Source: Kiritimatiellia bacterium (GTDB lineage Bacteria > Verrucomicrobiota > Kiritimatiellia > JAFGHX01). From it: 59,736 nt of DNA. Positions 8,375-17,419 of the stretch are shown in pieces. The notes under the pieces were generated by a model that was not told the DNA's origin, searched no databases, and worked only from the letters and a program-made list of their open reading frames with translations. Within the stretch, counting starts at the first letter, position 1, and every line of letters starts with the position of its first letter. The translations under genes were made by a program, and so were the position numbers. The stretch spans positions 1 to 59,736 of the forward strand of contig JAFGHX010000256.1 of assembly GCA_016929905.1 (NCBI GenBank), written 5' to 3'.

Positions 8375-9243
8375 GAAAGCTCGCTGCTTGGGTGAACGTG
8401 ACAGATGCGGCGGATCGCCAGGCTCAAACAGGCCGTTAGCAGGAACAGCACGAGCCCGGCGGCTGCCAGCGACCGGAACTCGGGGCTGTGCCAATCCGTG
8501 GCGAGCACGAGCGCGACGTGCGCGGTCAGGGCGCGAACGGAGCGGAACAGCCCGGTCGGAAATTGGGGGGCATTGCCCGCGAGCATCAAGGCGACCAAGG
8601 TATCCCCGACGGCGCGGCAGAAACCGAGCACGGCAGCGGCGACGAGCGCCTTGCGCGAGATCGGGAGCAGCACGCGGACGACCGATTCCAGCCGCGACAT
8701 GCCGAGCGATGCGCACGTCAGCGTCAGCCGCGCGCCGGCCTGCCGCATGTACGCATGCAACAGCAGGACGAGAGTTGGCAGGATCAGCAGCGCCAGGACC
8801 GGCATGGCCGAGAGCAGACAGAAACCGGATCCGTATGCGAACCGGGCCCGCACGAACGGGACGAGCACGCACATACCGGCGAACGCGTAGACCACCGTCG
8901 GAATGCCCGTCATGAAATGGACCAGGCCCAGGACGAATCGGGCAAGCCGGGGCGGCGCGGTTCCGTGCGCAAAAAGGCACACGCCGATGGCCAGCGGCAG
9001 GGCCAGGACGACCGCGCCGAGCGAGAGCGCCAGCGACGTGAGCACCATGGGCAGGATCCCGTATCGGGCCGGCTCGCCGGACGGGCGCCAAACCGGTCCG
9101 AACGCCTCGGCCAAATTCCCTTCCCGCAGAAGCGGCGCGGCGGAGACGAAGACGAACAGAACGATCGCCAGAACGGTCATGGCCGAGACGGCCATGGCCG
9201 CTGCCGTCAGCGTGCGTGTCCAGTTGCGAATGCCGGGTTTCAT
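8371..9243 (-). CDS. pstC: phosphate ABC transporter permease PstC
   Basis: A 290-residue permease with about six transmembrane segments, the PstC-like GIPTVVYAFAGM in the middle, an EAA loop ASLGMSRLESVVRVLLPIS, and FCRAVGDTLVALMLAGN after it. ATG 9243 lies 22 nt after the pstS stop; the frame continues upstream but only through pstS in another frame. It forms the inner-membrane pore with PstA. Confidence 0.92.
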   Translation of the reverse strand: MKPGIRNWTRTLTAAAMAVSAMTVLAIVLFVFVSAAPLLREGNLAEAFGPVWRPSGEPARYGILPMVLTSLALSLGAVVLALPLAIGVCLFAHGTAPPRLARFVLGLVHFMTGIPTVVYAFAGMCVLVPFVRARFAYGSGFCLLSAMPVLALLILPTLVLLLHAYMRQAGARLTLTCASLGMSRLESVVRVLLPISRKALVAAAVLGFCRAVGDTLVALMLAGNAPQFPTGLFRSVRALTAHVALVLATDWHSPEFRSLAAAGLVLFLLTACLSLAIRRICHVHPSSELS

Positions 9244-9265
9244 GGGCCAAAAGGCACGGGCGCCG

Positions 9266-10099
9266 CTACGGAGCGGAGACCGGAATGTAACCCGCCGCGG
9301 CCACGATCTGCCGGCCGGCCGGGCCAAAGAGGTAGTCGATGAACGCCTGCGCAAGCGGCGCAGGCTTCCCCTTCGTGTTCATGTACAGTTGGCGGACGAC
9401 CGGGTACTTGCCCGCCGCGGCGTTGGCCTGGCTCGGCGCAACACCGTCCAGCGTCGGGGCTTTGACCGATTCGTCGAGGTGACCGATGCTCACGTAGCCG
9501 ATCGCACGCGGATCTCTCGAAACCGCCACCTTCATGGCGCCGTTGGAGGGGACCACGTTGGCCTTGTCCGCAATCGCACCCTTCGCCAGGCATTGCGTCC
9601 AGAACACCGCCCGCGTGCCGCTCGCCTCGTCGCGCGTGTAGAGGTCGATCGAGCCGGCCTTGCCGCCGACCTCCTTCCAATCCGTAATCTTGCCGGCAAA
9701 AATGTCCCGGACCGTGTCGGAATCCAGGTTCGCGACGGGGTTGCCCGGGTGGATAACGGCGGCGACCCCGTCGATCGCAAACGCGAACGAGACAAGATTG
9801 TACTGCTTCTGCTCGGCCTCGGTTACGGCCCGACCCGTATTGCCGATTTCCACAAGACCCTCGCCGACCATCTTGACTCCGACCCCGGAGCCGCCGCCCG
9901 CGATCGAGATCCGGATGGCCGGATAGGCTTTAATGATGCGCTCGGCGGCTTCTTTCATTACCGGAATATGCGCTGTGCCGCCGGCAATGCGGAGTGTGCC
10001 CGCCTTGTCCTTGAATGCATCGAGTTCGCCGGCGCGCACCGTTGCGCTCGTTGCCAGCAGTGCCGCCGTGCATGCGGCTATCCTGATTCGTCCCTTCAC
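9266..10099 (-). CDS. pstS: phosphate-binding protein PstS
   Basis: A 277-residue periplasmic substrate-binding protein. A signal peptide ends near Ala23 (TVRA). Ligand-binding motifs are visible: GGGSGVG at 68-74 and TRDEASGTR at 155-163, both typical of PstS. The start is GTG at 10099, preceded by AAGGAAGG about 8 nt upstream. It captures phosphate and delivers it to PstCA. It is the first gene of the operon; I saw no convincing Pho box in the 100 bases upstream. Confidence 0.92.
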   Translation of the reverse strand: MKGRIRIAACTAALLATSATVRAGELDAFKDKAGTLRIAGGTAHIPVMKEAAERIIKAYPAIRISIAGGGSGVGVKMVGEGLVEIGNTGRAVTEAEQKQYNLVSFAFAIDGVAAVIHPGNPVANLDSDTVRDIFAGKITDWKEVGGKAGSIDLYTRDEASGTRAVFWTQCLAKGAIADKANVVPSNGAMKVAVSRDPRAIGYVSIGHLDESVKAPTLDGVAPSQANAAAGKYPVVRQLYMNTKGKPAPLAQAFIDYLFGPAGRQIVAAAGYIPVSAP

Positions 10100-10827
10100 C
10101 GTGGACCTTCCTTCCGTGTGTTCAATGGCCGAGACAATTCGCCAAACAGATGCTGTCCGTTGATCGTCGCCCTACGCACCTCCTTTCCCCGCGGGCCGGA
10201 GCGGCGTCGGGCCGCGAGAATACGGTTCAGAGGCGGCGACCCGAAGGACGCGATAGCGAGAGCGTTGTGCATGGAACGAAGGCGCAGGTATGCGCGAAGG
10301 AAGGTGTTCTGAGTGGATGGGCATGATGTGTGTCCTCCGCACGGTTCGCTACCAGACCGGTCTCGAACCCGCAGCGTCGTTCGGCTTCAGTTGCGTCTCC
10401 TGTTTCGCTGTTCGCACAGAGTGGCCTGATCGACAAGCCTCTTTGTAGCAGGAATCAACCGCCGCGGTCAAACGGGAAATCGCGTGCATGGCGCCGTTTC
10501 CCGCGGGGCGCGGGCGACACCAGCCGGTTCGAGGTCCGGAAGGAAAACGGGCGATGAGTCCTCTCTGCGCTTCCTGCCTGAGCGCGGCGGCCCGCGTTTG
10601 CGTTGCCGCCATCCTCGTCCGGCTGAGTTCGATACCGAGTGCCGACACTCTGGCCGCCGACCCGTCGGGCGTCGTTCAGCCGCCGCGCGGGACTGGACCG
10701 GAGATCTGATAGGGAACGGCCAGCGCGAACGCCCGGTCGAAAACTGGCGCGCGCGGCGTGCATCGAAGAAGTTGCCGAGCAGCACTCCGACCTGCGCGGC
10801 CCCCTCGTGCTCGATCCTGCTCCCCTC
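10100..10827. other. 728-bp spacer with one doubtful small ORF
   Basis: No gene is convincing here. One short plus-strand frame, 10554-10709 (51 codons), has an AAGGAAAA ribosome site and a signal-peptide-like start (MSPLCASCLSAAARVCVAA), then ends after about 15 more residues. It could be a small secreted peptide or the 5' remnant of a secreted enzyme. The other GC-rich open frames on both strands look like compositional shadows. Confidence 0.4.
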
Positions 10828-10856
10828 TTGACGGCACCCGATCCACGCGCTATAGT
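10828..10856 (+). promoter_or_regulatory. sigma70-type promoter of the GntR-LacI regulator
   Basis: -35 box TTGACG (10828-10833), exactly 17 bp, then -10 box TATAGT (10851-10856). The start would fall near 10863, 37 nt before the ATG at 10900. Confidence 0.7.
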
Positions 10857-10881
10857 TAGCTACTAGCGTTTTCTAGCTAAC
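10855..10881. promoter_or_regulatory. probable autoregulatory operator
   Basis: A perfect inverted repeat with 8-bp arms, GTTAGCTA (10855-10862) and TAGCTAAC (10874-10881), around an 11-bp centre. It begins inside the -10 box and covers the transcription start, as expected for repression of the regulator gene that follows. Confidence 0.6.
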
Positions 10882-10899
10882 AATCAGCAAACTAATGCC

Positions 10900-12072
10900 A
10901 TGAGTAAGTTGGACGAGGTCACGGGTGCGTTGGTGCGGAGGGTGCGGGACGGCGGGCTGGCGAAGGGCGCGCGGCTGCCGACCATGCGCACCCTTGCGGC
11001 GGAGAACGGGGTTTCGGTCTACGTAGCGAAGAAGGCGATGGATCGCCTGATTGAGGCGGGCGTTGTCGAGTCACGGGTGGGAGACGGGTGTTACATCACG
11101 GACGTCTCGGGCGGCGCGTTGCAGAGACTCTCACGCGAAGTCGACGCTCGGCTGGCCAGCGAGGAGCGCCGGCAATTGGCGCGCCGGGCCCCGGCGCCGG
11201 CCCCGTCGGTCGCCGTTCTGATCTCGGAGACACGCAGTTCGTTCACCGGCGCGTTTCTGAACGGAATCACATCGGTCCTGACGCGTGAATCGTATCGATG
11301 CGTTCTGGCCCTGAGCGGCTGGTCGGCGCAGCGCGAGGCGCTGCACGTGCAGTCGTTTCTCGCCGATCCCGGCATTCGCGGGATCATCGTCGATGCGGTC
11401 AACAAGCGCGAAGCTCCGTTCTGGCTGCCGGACGTGCGGCGCACGCGCACGCCGACGGTGGTGATTGGCGACGCCTACTACCCCGAGGGGACGTGCTTGG
11501 ACGTGATTCGAAACGACAGCCGCGCGGGTATGCGCATGGCGATGAAGCATGTCCTCTCGTTGGGGCATCGGCGGATCGCGTACTTGGAATTCTCCATGGT
11601 GGACGCGGCGGCCAGCCAAGTCCGTTATGAGACCTATTGCGCCTGCCTGCGGGAGCGGGGGCTGGAACCGATGCCGCGCGTCGCCTTGTCCGGCGGCGCG
11701 GAAAGCGAGCGCATGGCGGTGTTGGAGCCGCTCTTTTCCGCGGCGCGCTCTCGCCCCTCCGCGCTCGTGAGTTTCGACGATACGCTGGTGCTTTGGGCCA
11801 TTCACGCGCTGGCCGCTTTGGGGCTGCGCGTGCCGGACGACGTGAGCGTGTGCGGTTACGACGACCGCGAGATGGTGGACGCGATGACCCCGGCCCTCAC
11901 AACGGTCCACTATCCCCGCGAGGAGATCGGCAAACTCGCCGCCGAACGGGTGCTGGGCAAGGTGGCCGGCACGATTCCCATCGATGATGTCCAGGAGATA
12001 GAGATCGAGCCGCGCCTCGTGGTCCGCGAAAGCTGTGTGGCATTGCGTCACCCTGACAAATCAGACGAATAG
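10900..12072 (+). CDS. GntR-LacI chimeric transcriptional regulator
   Basis: A 390-residue regulator. Residues 1-70 form a GntR-type winged helix (ARLPTMRTLAAENGVSVYVA is the recognition region; GDGCYI ends the wing). Residues about 100-385 form a LacI-type periplasmic-binding-protein fold that should bind a sugar; VSFDDTLVLWAIHALAALGL and DDVSVCGYDD are typical of its C-terminal lobe. This domain pairing is frequent in Lentisphaerota and Kiritimatiellota, where it controls local glycan genes. It has its own promoter and operator and lies directly before two beta-helix genes and a sulfatase, which are its most likely targets. Confidence 0.88.
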   Translation: MSKLDEVTGALVRRVRDGGLAKGARLPTMRTLAAENGVSVYVAKKAMDRLIEAGVVESRVGDGCYITDVSGGALQRLSREVDARLASEERRQLARRAPAPAPSVAVLISETRSSFTGAFLNGITSVLTRESYRCVLALSGWSAQREALHVQSFLADPGIRGIIVDAVNKREAPFWLPDVRRTRTPTVVIGDAYYPEGTCLDVIRNDSRAGMRMAMKHVLSLGHRRIAYLEFSMVDAAASQVRYETYCACLRERGLEPMPRVALSGGAESERMAVLEPLFSAARSRPSALVSFDDTLVLWAIHALAALGLRVPDDVSVCGYDDREMVDAMTPALTTVHYPREEIGKLAAERVLGKVAGTIPIDDVQEIEIEPRLVVRESCVALRHPDKSDE

Positions 12073-12267
12073 CCGGCCTGTGAACCGAACCCACAAGGTG
12101 GTCCTGGAAGGAGCTGCTCATCCGTCCCGGACGCCTCAACCGTGCGGGGAGCGAAGTAGCCGGCGGCGCCAGCCGGTGGATGGCGCACCGCATCCACGCT
12201 CTCGCGCCTTCAACAGGACAAGGGCAAACACGGTTGCCCGAAACGGATTCTCAGAAGGAGAGACGGC

Positions 12268-14640
12268 ATGAGAAAACACCGGAGATTCTTCAGGAATTCT
12301 GGAGCGGGTCAGAAGGCCGGCCACGCCCTGCTGCTCGCGGGCCTGGCGGTAACAGCGGCCACGTGGTGCAACACGGTGTGGAGCGCCATTCCGGCGGCGG
12401 CGAAGGCGGACCCGCGTTTCGCGCTGGGGTACGTGGTGGTGACGCATTACCCGGGCGTGCGCGCGGACGGCACGGGCGACGCGACCGCCGGGCTCCAGGC
12501 GGCGATCGAGGACGCCTACGACGCGGGGCTGGCCGTTCTGTTTGCCGCGGGAACGTATCGGATAAGCGACACGCTCAAGTGCTACGAATGGAACATGTGG
12601 GACGCGAAGCGGGGCAAGGCCCGGAATCCGGACCGGCGCAACCATATCCTGGTCGGATCGACCCTGGGCGCGAATCGGCCGCTCATCAAGCTGGCGCGCA
12701 ACGCGCCGCGGTTTGGCGACCCGGCGAACCCGCGCCCGATGCTCGCCTATCGCGTCTTCTCCGCGACGTCGGCGCAGGGCACGGAATGCGTGGAGCCGGA
12801 CGACCCGCTGCTCGGCGCACCGCCGAATTTCAAGGATCAACCGAACATTCTGTTCCACTCGGAATTGCGCGGTATCGATTTCGATTGCGGCGGCAATCCG
12901 GGCGCGGTCGGAGTAGCGTTCCGTGCGGCGCAGGTCTCGTCGATCGAAGACGTCACGGTGCGCGCGACCGGTGCGAGCGCCGGGTTCCGCGGGATTCCCG
13001 GGCGCAACGGCGGGGCGGCGAACATTGCGGTCGAAGGCGGGCGTTACGGGATCGACCTGATCGACGGCGGGCTGGCCGGCACGATCGCGGTCGGTGTCCA
13101 CCTGACCGGTCAGACGGAACAGGCAATCCGGACCTGCGACTTTGGTGTGTTCACGATGGTCGGTTTCCACATTGCCAAGGCGGCGGGTCCGGTGGCTGTC
13201 GTGCAGGACCGCATGCCGTACAATCCGAACGCGGCGGGTACGCTGTGCCTGATCGACGGCGAGATCGAGCTCGAGAGGGGCGGCGTGGCGTTTGACAACG
13301 CGAAGGCCGCGAAGTCGATTTACCTGCGCAACGTGTACGTGAAAGGCACGCGCGAGCTGGTCAAGAGCGGCGAGCAGCCGACGGTCGCCGGCGCCGACGG
13401 CTGGAGCCGGATCGTCGAATACGCCTATACCGACCCGCGCACCCCCCCGGGCGACGAGCCCTATGCCAACGCGTCGCGGCAGAATCGCATGCTCAATGTG
13501 CGTGTGTTCAGCGTGATCGATGGAGAAGCCAGACGTGAACCGGAGCCGGTGCGCGCAATCGAGCCAAACGCGGCGCCGCCCCCGGCCGATCTGGTGCGTC
13601 GGCATGTGTGGACGTCTCTGCCGTCCTGCGAAGGTCAAAACAACGGAACCAAGGTGGTAACGCGCCCGCCCTACAATGCCGTGGCCAACGACGACAAGGA
13701 CGACCGGGCGGCGATCCAGGCGGCGATCGACGATGCGGAAGCCGCGGGACACGGGCGTGTGTTCTTGCCTGCGGGCACGTTTGAGATTGGCGGCACGCTG
13801 ACGCTGCGGGCCAAGACGAAACTCTTCGGCGTCGGCCGTCAGGCCACGGTGATCGCCTGCCATGAGAGTTGGTGTCCCGCGACCGGGGAGCCGGCCATGG
13901 TGCGAACCGTCAACGATGCGGAGGCGCAGACAACACTGGCGTTCCTGACGCTGAACGCCCGGACCATCGGGGGCGGGACCAACGCGCTGGGCGCGCATGC
14001 CTGCGACCGGTTCAATCCCGTGCACTGGCGTGCCGGGCGCCGCTCCTCGATCATTGCCATCAACGTGAGCAAGGAATGGCACCGCATGGCCAAGGAGAAG
14101 TACACCGCGAATCCGCACGACTACTACAAGTTCACGGACCACGGCGGCGGCCGGCACTACTTCCTGGCGCCGTCCTGGCGGTGGCTGGGCCGGAATCCGG
14201 ACTGCCGCGCCGTGCGTATCGCGGGCACGCGCGAGCCGCTGTCGATCTACGGGCTGAACCTCGAATTCACCGCCGGCAACGAGGAAAACCGGCCGCGCGC
14301 GGAGGTTGAGATGACGAACGCGGCGAATGTGCGCATCTACAGCATCAAGCGGGAGATGCGCTCGCCGACCCTCGTCGCGCGCGATTGCCGCAACATCGGG
14401 GTCTTTGGACACGGCCGCATGGGGCGCCCCTTCGAGGGCTCGGGCGGCCAGTTCCAGTTCTATGGGAACAGCACGGACCTCACGATCGGATTCGCCGTCC
14501 AGGACAGTGCGCACCGCCCGCCGAACGGGGAACCGCTGCTGCGCGAACACCTGGCGGGCGGCAAGCCGGTCGAACTCCTCTGTCCCGATGCGCTGTCAGT
14601 CTACAAGCGCGGCGAGCTGGACGATGCGGCGATGTGGTAG
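12268..14640 (+). CDS. secreted double beta-helix protein (Pectate_lyase_3 type), paralogue 1
   Basis: A 790-residue secreted protein. A signal peptide ends near Ala40. Two right-handed beta-helix domains follow, each opening with the Pectate_lyase_3 signature: ADGTGDATAGLQAAIEDAYD (about 66-85) and DDRAAIQAAIDDAEAAG (about 478-494). Tandem helices of this kind are known in GH55 and related enzymes, so polysaccharide cleavage or binding is likely but the catalytic residues are not identified. It ends in YKRGELDDAAMW, a motif shared with three other proteins in this window. ATG 12268 follows AGAAGGAGAG. Its closest relative here is the protein at 55866-58202. Confidence 0.82.
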   Translation: MRKHRRFFRNSGAGQKAGHALLLAGLAVTAATWCNTVWSAIPAAAKADPRFALGYVVVTHYPGVRADGTGDATAGLQAAIEDAYDAGLAVLFAAGTYRISDTLKCYEWNMWDAKRGKARNPDRRNHILVGSTLGANRPLIKLARNAPRFGDPANPRPMLAYRVFSATSAQGTECVEPDDPLLGAPPNFKDQPNILFHSELRGIDFDCGGNPGAVGVAFRAAQVSSIEDVTVRATGASAGFRGIPGRNGGAANIAVEGGRYGIDLIDGGLAGTIAVGVHLTGQTEQAIRTCDFGVFTMVGFHIAKAAGPVAVVQDRMPYNPNAAGTLCLIDGEIELERGGVAFDNAKAAKSIYLRNVYVKGTRELVKSGEQPTVAGADGWSRIVEYAYTDPRTPPGDEPYANASRQNRMLNVRVFSVIDGEARREPEPVRAIEPNAAPPPADLVRRHVWTSLPSCEGQNNGTKVVTRPPYNAVANDDKDDRAAIQAAIDDAEAAGHGRVFLPAGTFEIGGTLTLRAKTKLFGVGRQATVIACHESWCPATGEPAMVRTVNDAEAQTTLAFLTLNARTIGGGTNALGAHACDRFNPVHWRAGRRSSIIAINVSKEWHRMAKEKYTANPHDYYKFTDHGGGRHYFLAPSWRWLGRNPDCRAVRIAGTREPLSIYGLNLEFTAGNEENRPRAEVEMTNAANVRIYSIKREMRSPTLVARDCRNIGVFGHGRMGRPFEGSGGQFQFYGNSTDLTIGFAVQDSAHRPPNGEPLLREHLAGGKPVELLCPDALSVYKRGELDDAAMW

Positions 14641-14726
14641 CGCGCGCCCGCAACGGAGCGCGCAAAGGGTTCCGGTCGGATGGGTCGGCACGCCGGGCAC
14701 TGTTACGTGAACGAAGGGAGGCCGCG

Positions 14727-17309
14727 ATGACCATAATACGGAATTGGGAGCGGATCAGGATCACGATGGCCGCGCTTCTCCTGGGCGCGGCCCCGCTCGG
14801 CACGGTGGCGCAGAAGCCGGCGAACGCGCCGGTGGCCGAGGACAAGAGCCTGACGAGCGCGGGGAACGCCGTGCTCTTCCACGTGCGCGGGCGGGGCGGG
14901 AAGCCGCCGCTGAGTGTGGAACTGGTATCAACGCCGGCGCAGGGCACGGCCGAGGTCAAGTGGGTGCGCGGCTCGATGCTCTACAGGCCGAAGAAGGGCT
15001 ATGTGGGCACCGATTCGTTCACGTTCCGCTGGGTGGACGCTGCAGGCGTTGCCTCGGCGCCCGGCACCGTGACGGTGACGGTCCTGGACCCCGGCGAGGG
15101 CCGCTACGTCCAGGGCCCGCGCTTCACGCCGCCGCCGCATCTCGAGAAGACCGGTGCGGCAACGAATCGGCTGGTCAAGCTCGGCTATCTGGACGTGACC
15201 GCATACGACGGGTGGGAGGGGCATCCGGTGGACCCAACCGGCGCGAAGGACTCGACCGACGCTTTGCAAAAGGCGATCGACGACGCCTACGATTATCAGC
15301 TCGCGGTCTTCTTTCCGGCTGGCGTCTATACGATCTCCGATACACTGCGGGTCGTCAAGAAGCGCAGCCGGTTCGCCGGCTGGCACGGTACGACGGTTGT
15401 CGGCTCGCGCAAGGGCACGCGGCCGGTCATTCGCCTGGAAGCCAAGGCGCCGGGCTTCGGCAATCCGGAGAAGCCGAAACCGATGATGTGGTTCTGGTGC
15501 AACAGCGAGGACCACAACCGCCCGTTCGGCGCGGCGGGCCGCGAGTTCGATCCCGGCAACCTGCAGGACAACATGGGGTTCAACCAGTCGATCGAGAACA
15601 TCACGTTCGACTGCAACGGGCCCGCGGGCAACGCGGGCGCGATCGGGCTGCATTTCGGCGGCGCGCAAGGCTCGAGCATCTGCGATGTGAACGTCATCGC
15701 GACCGGTGCCTATGCCGGGTTCCGGGATATCCCGAGCCGGTCGTCGGCCGGCGCGGCGAACATCGCGGTCGAAGGCGGCCGCTACGGGCTGTATCTGAAG
15801 GAAGGGGCCGGCTCGTTCATTGCGGGCGCCGCGCTCCGCAACCAGACGGAAGCGGCGCTGTACAGCACGCAATTCGTGCCCATCGCCGTGGCGGGTTTCC
15901 ACATCGTGAAAGAGAGGGGCCCGGCGATCAGCCTGGCCGACATGTCGTGGGGCACATCGGGCGGTTCGATCAGCCTGATGGACGGAATCATCGAAATCGG
16001 CCATGGCGGCGGGCCGGCCCTGGACAACACGGCCGGCCGGAATTTCTACGCGCGCAACGTCTTCGTGAAGGGCACGGACGAACTGGTCCGCTCGCCCGCG
16101 GGCGTGGTGAAAGGGACGGGCGCGTGGAAACGGCTCGCCGAATACGCATGGGCGAGTCAACACGCGCCGGCCCAAAAGGAGGATTGGAAACGGAACGACC
16201 CGAACGTGCCCGGCTTCACGCTGGTGGACGGGGCGATTGGCCGTGACGAGATGGCGAAGGTCGTCTCGGACGCTCAGCCGCCGGCGCCGGACCTCGTGCG
16301 CCGGCATGTGTGGGCCCGGCTCCCCTCGTTCGAGGACCCGGATTGCGTGGTGCTGACGGACGTCAGCGCCGCGGACGGCGCCGACGACGCCGACGATTGG
16401 GCCGAGATCCAGAAGACGATCGACGCGCACGCCAAGGTATTCGTCCCGAAGGGCCTGTTCCGGGTCGGGCGCGCATTGACGCTGGGGCCAAACACAACGT
16501 TCTTCGGCGCCGGGTTGCCCCTCTCGCGCATCGTCCCGCACCCAGACTGGAAGCCGACCGGCCCGGCACCGGTCGTCCAGACGGTCGACGACGCCGGTGC
16601 GACGACGTATCTTGGCCGGCTGACGATCGGCTATCCCTACGGCGATCCGAAGCACGACTGGTTCTGCCCGCTTCTCTGGCGGGCGGGCCGGCGTTCGATG
16701 GTGATGGGCGTGAGCGAGCGCGGCGCGCAGGAAGGCTGGAGCGAACGGAGCAAGCTGGGCAAGGACATGCAGTTGAAGACGAATCCGCGCGCTCTGTTTA
16801 CGGTCACCGGCAACGGGGGCGGGCGCTGGTATTTCTTCGGTGTGGACCGGCCAACGGGCCGGATGGCCTCCACGCACCCGGCCTATCGGCTGCTGCTGAT
16901 CGACGGCACGCGCGAGCCGCTCTGGCTCTACGGCTGCAATCTCGAGCACCCGACCTGCGACACCATGGCCGAGTTGCGCCACGCGCGCAACGTGCGGATC
17001 CTGAGCGTGAAGGTCGAGACGCACGTGCCCGTGATCCGCATCCACGATTCGGAGAACGTCGCCCTGCACGGCAGCGGGCAGATTGCCGAGCACCTGAAGG
17101 ACGGCAAGCCCTATTTCGCCGTTACGGGCAAGAGCAACCATATCCTGCTGAGCAATCTAAATCCAAGGGCGCCGGGCGGCGGGAGAGGCTCATGGACCCT
17201 GCTCGAGGACGGCGCCTGTGGCCGGGTGGGCATCCCCTACCCCGGCATGGTCGCGCTCTACAAGCGCGGCGAACTGGACGACGCGGCGATGTGGCGGAAA
17301 GGGCGATGA
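14727..17309 (+). CDS. secreted double beta-helix protein with cadherin-like domain, paralogue 2
   Basis: An 860-residue protein. A signal peptide ends near Ala27 (GTVAQ). Residues about 30-125 form a cadherin/Ig-like sandwich (YVGTDSFTFRWVDAAG is typical). Two Pectate_lyase_3 beta-helix domains follow, the first near KDSTDALQKAIDDAYDYQLA, the second near DDWAEIQKTIDAHAKVFVPK. The C-terminus reads YKRGELDDAAMWRKGR. ATG 14727 follows GGGAGG; the frame runs open upstream into the previous gene's 3' part, but the signal peptide fixes the start. It lies 86 nt after paralogue 1, so the two are probably co-transcribed. Confidence 0.82.
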   Translation: MTIIRNWERIRITMAALLLGAAPLGTVAQKPANAPVAEDKSLTSAGNAVLFHVRGRGGKPPLSVELVSTPAQGTAEVKWVRGSMLYRPKKGYVGTDSFTFRWVDAAGVASAPGTVTVTVLDPGEGRYVQGPRFTPPPHLEKTGAATNRLVKLGYLDVTAYDGWEGHPVDPTGAKDSTDALQKAIDDAYDYQLAVFFPAGVYTISDTLRVVKKRSRFAGWHGTTVVGSRKGTRPVIRLEAKAPGFGNPEKPKPMMWFWCNSEDHNRPFGAAGREFDPGNLQDNMGFNQSIENITFDCNGPAGNAGAIGLHFGGAQGSSICDVNVIATGAYAGFRDIPSRSSAGAANIAVEGGRYGLYLKEGAGSFIAGAALRNQTEAALYSTQFVPIAVAGFHIVKERGPAISLADMSWGTSGGSISLMDGIIEIGHGGGPALDNTAGRNFYARNVFVKGTDELVRSPAGVVKGTGAWKRLAEYAWASQHAPAQKEDWKRNDPNVPGFTLVDGAIGRDEMAKVVSDAQPPAPDLVRRHVWARLPSFEDPDCVVLTDVSAADGADDADDWAEIQKTIDAHAKVFVPKGLFRVGRALTLGPNTTFFGAGLPLSRIVPHPDWKPTGPAPVVQTVDDAGATTYLGRLTIGYPYGDPKHDWFCPLLWRAGRRSMVMGVSERGAQEGWSERSKLGKDMQLKTNPRALFTVTGNGGGRWYFFGVDRPTGRMASTHPAYRLLLIDGTREPLWLYGCNLEHPTCDTMAELRHARNVRILSVKVETHVPVIRIHDSENVALHGSGQIAEHLKDGKPYFAVTGKSNHILLSNLNPRAPGGGRGSWTLLEDGACGRVGIPYPGMVALYKRGELDDAAMWRKGR

Positions 17310-17379
17310 GAGAGTGAAGCCAAAAATAACAACATATATCCCATTGGTGCCGTTTATCTGAAGCATGCCGGATGTCTAC

Positions 17380-17394
17380 GATATTCCCAATATC
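17380..17394. promoter_or_regulatory. inverted repeat before the sulfatase gene
   Basis: GATATT (17380-17385) and AATATC (17389-17394) form a perfect inverted repeat around CCC, 25 bp before the sulfatase ATG, in a locally AT-rich spacer. It may be an operator; no clear -35/-10 pair accompanies it. Confidence 0.35.
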
Positions 17395-17419
17395 AACAAC
17401 TGCCAAAGAGGAGAATGGC

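Noticed and set aside
10349..10763. overlapping small ORFs on both strands in the pstS-regulator gap
   Set aside because: Compositional frames with Arg/Pro/Ala-rich products; only the 10554-10709 frame has a ribosome site and it is listed as doubtful.
12136..14550. 804-codon minus-strand ORF opposite beta-helix paralogue 1
   Set aside because: A shadow of GC-rich coding sequence. Similar long shadows lie opposite the other beta-helix genes, and none has a ribosome site or domain.
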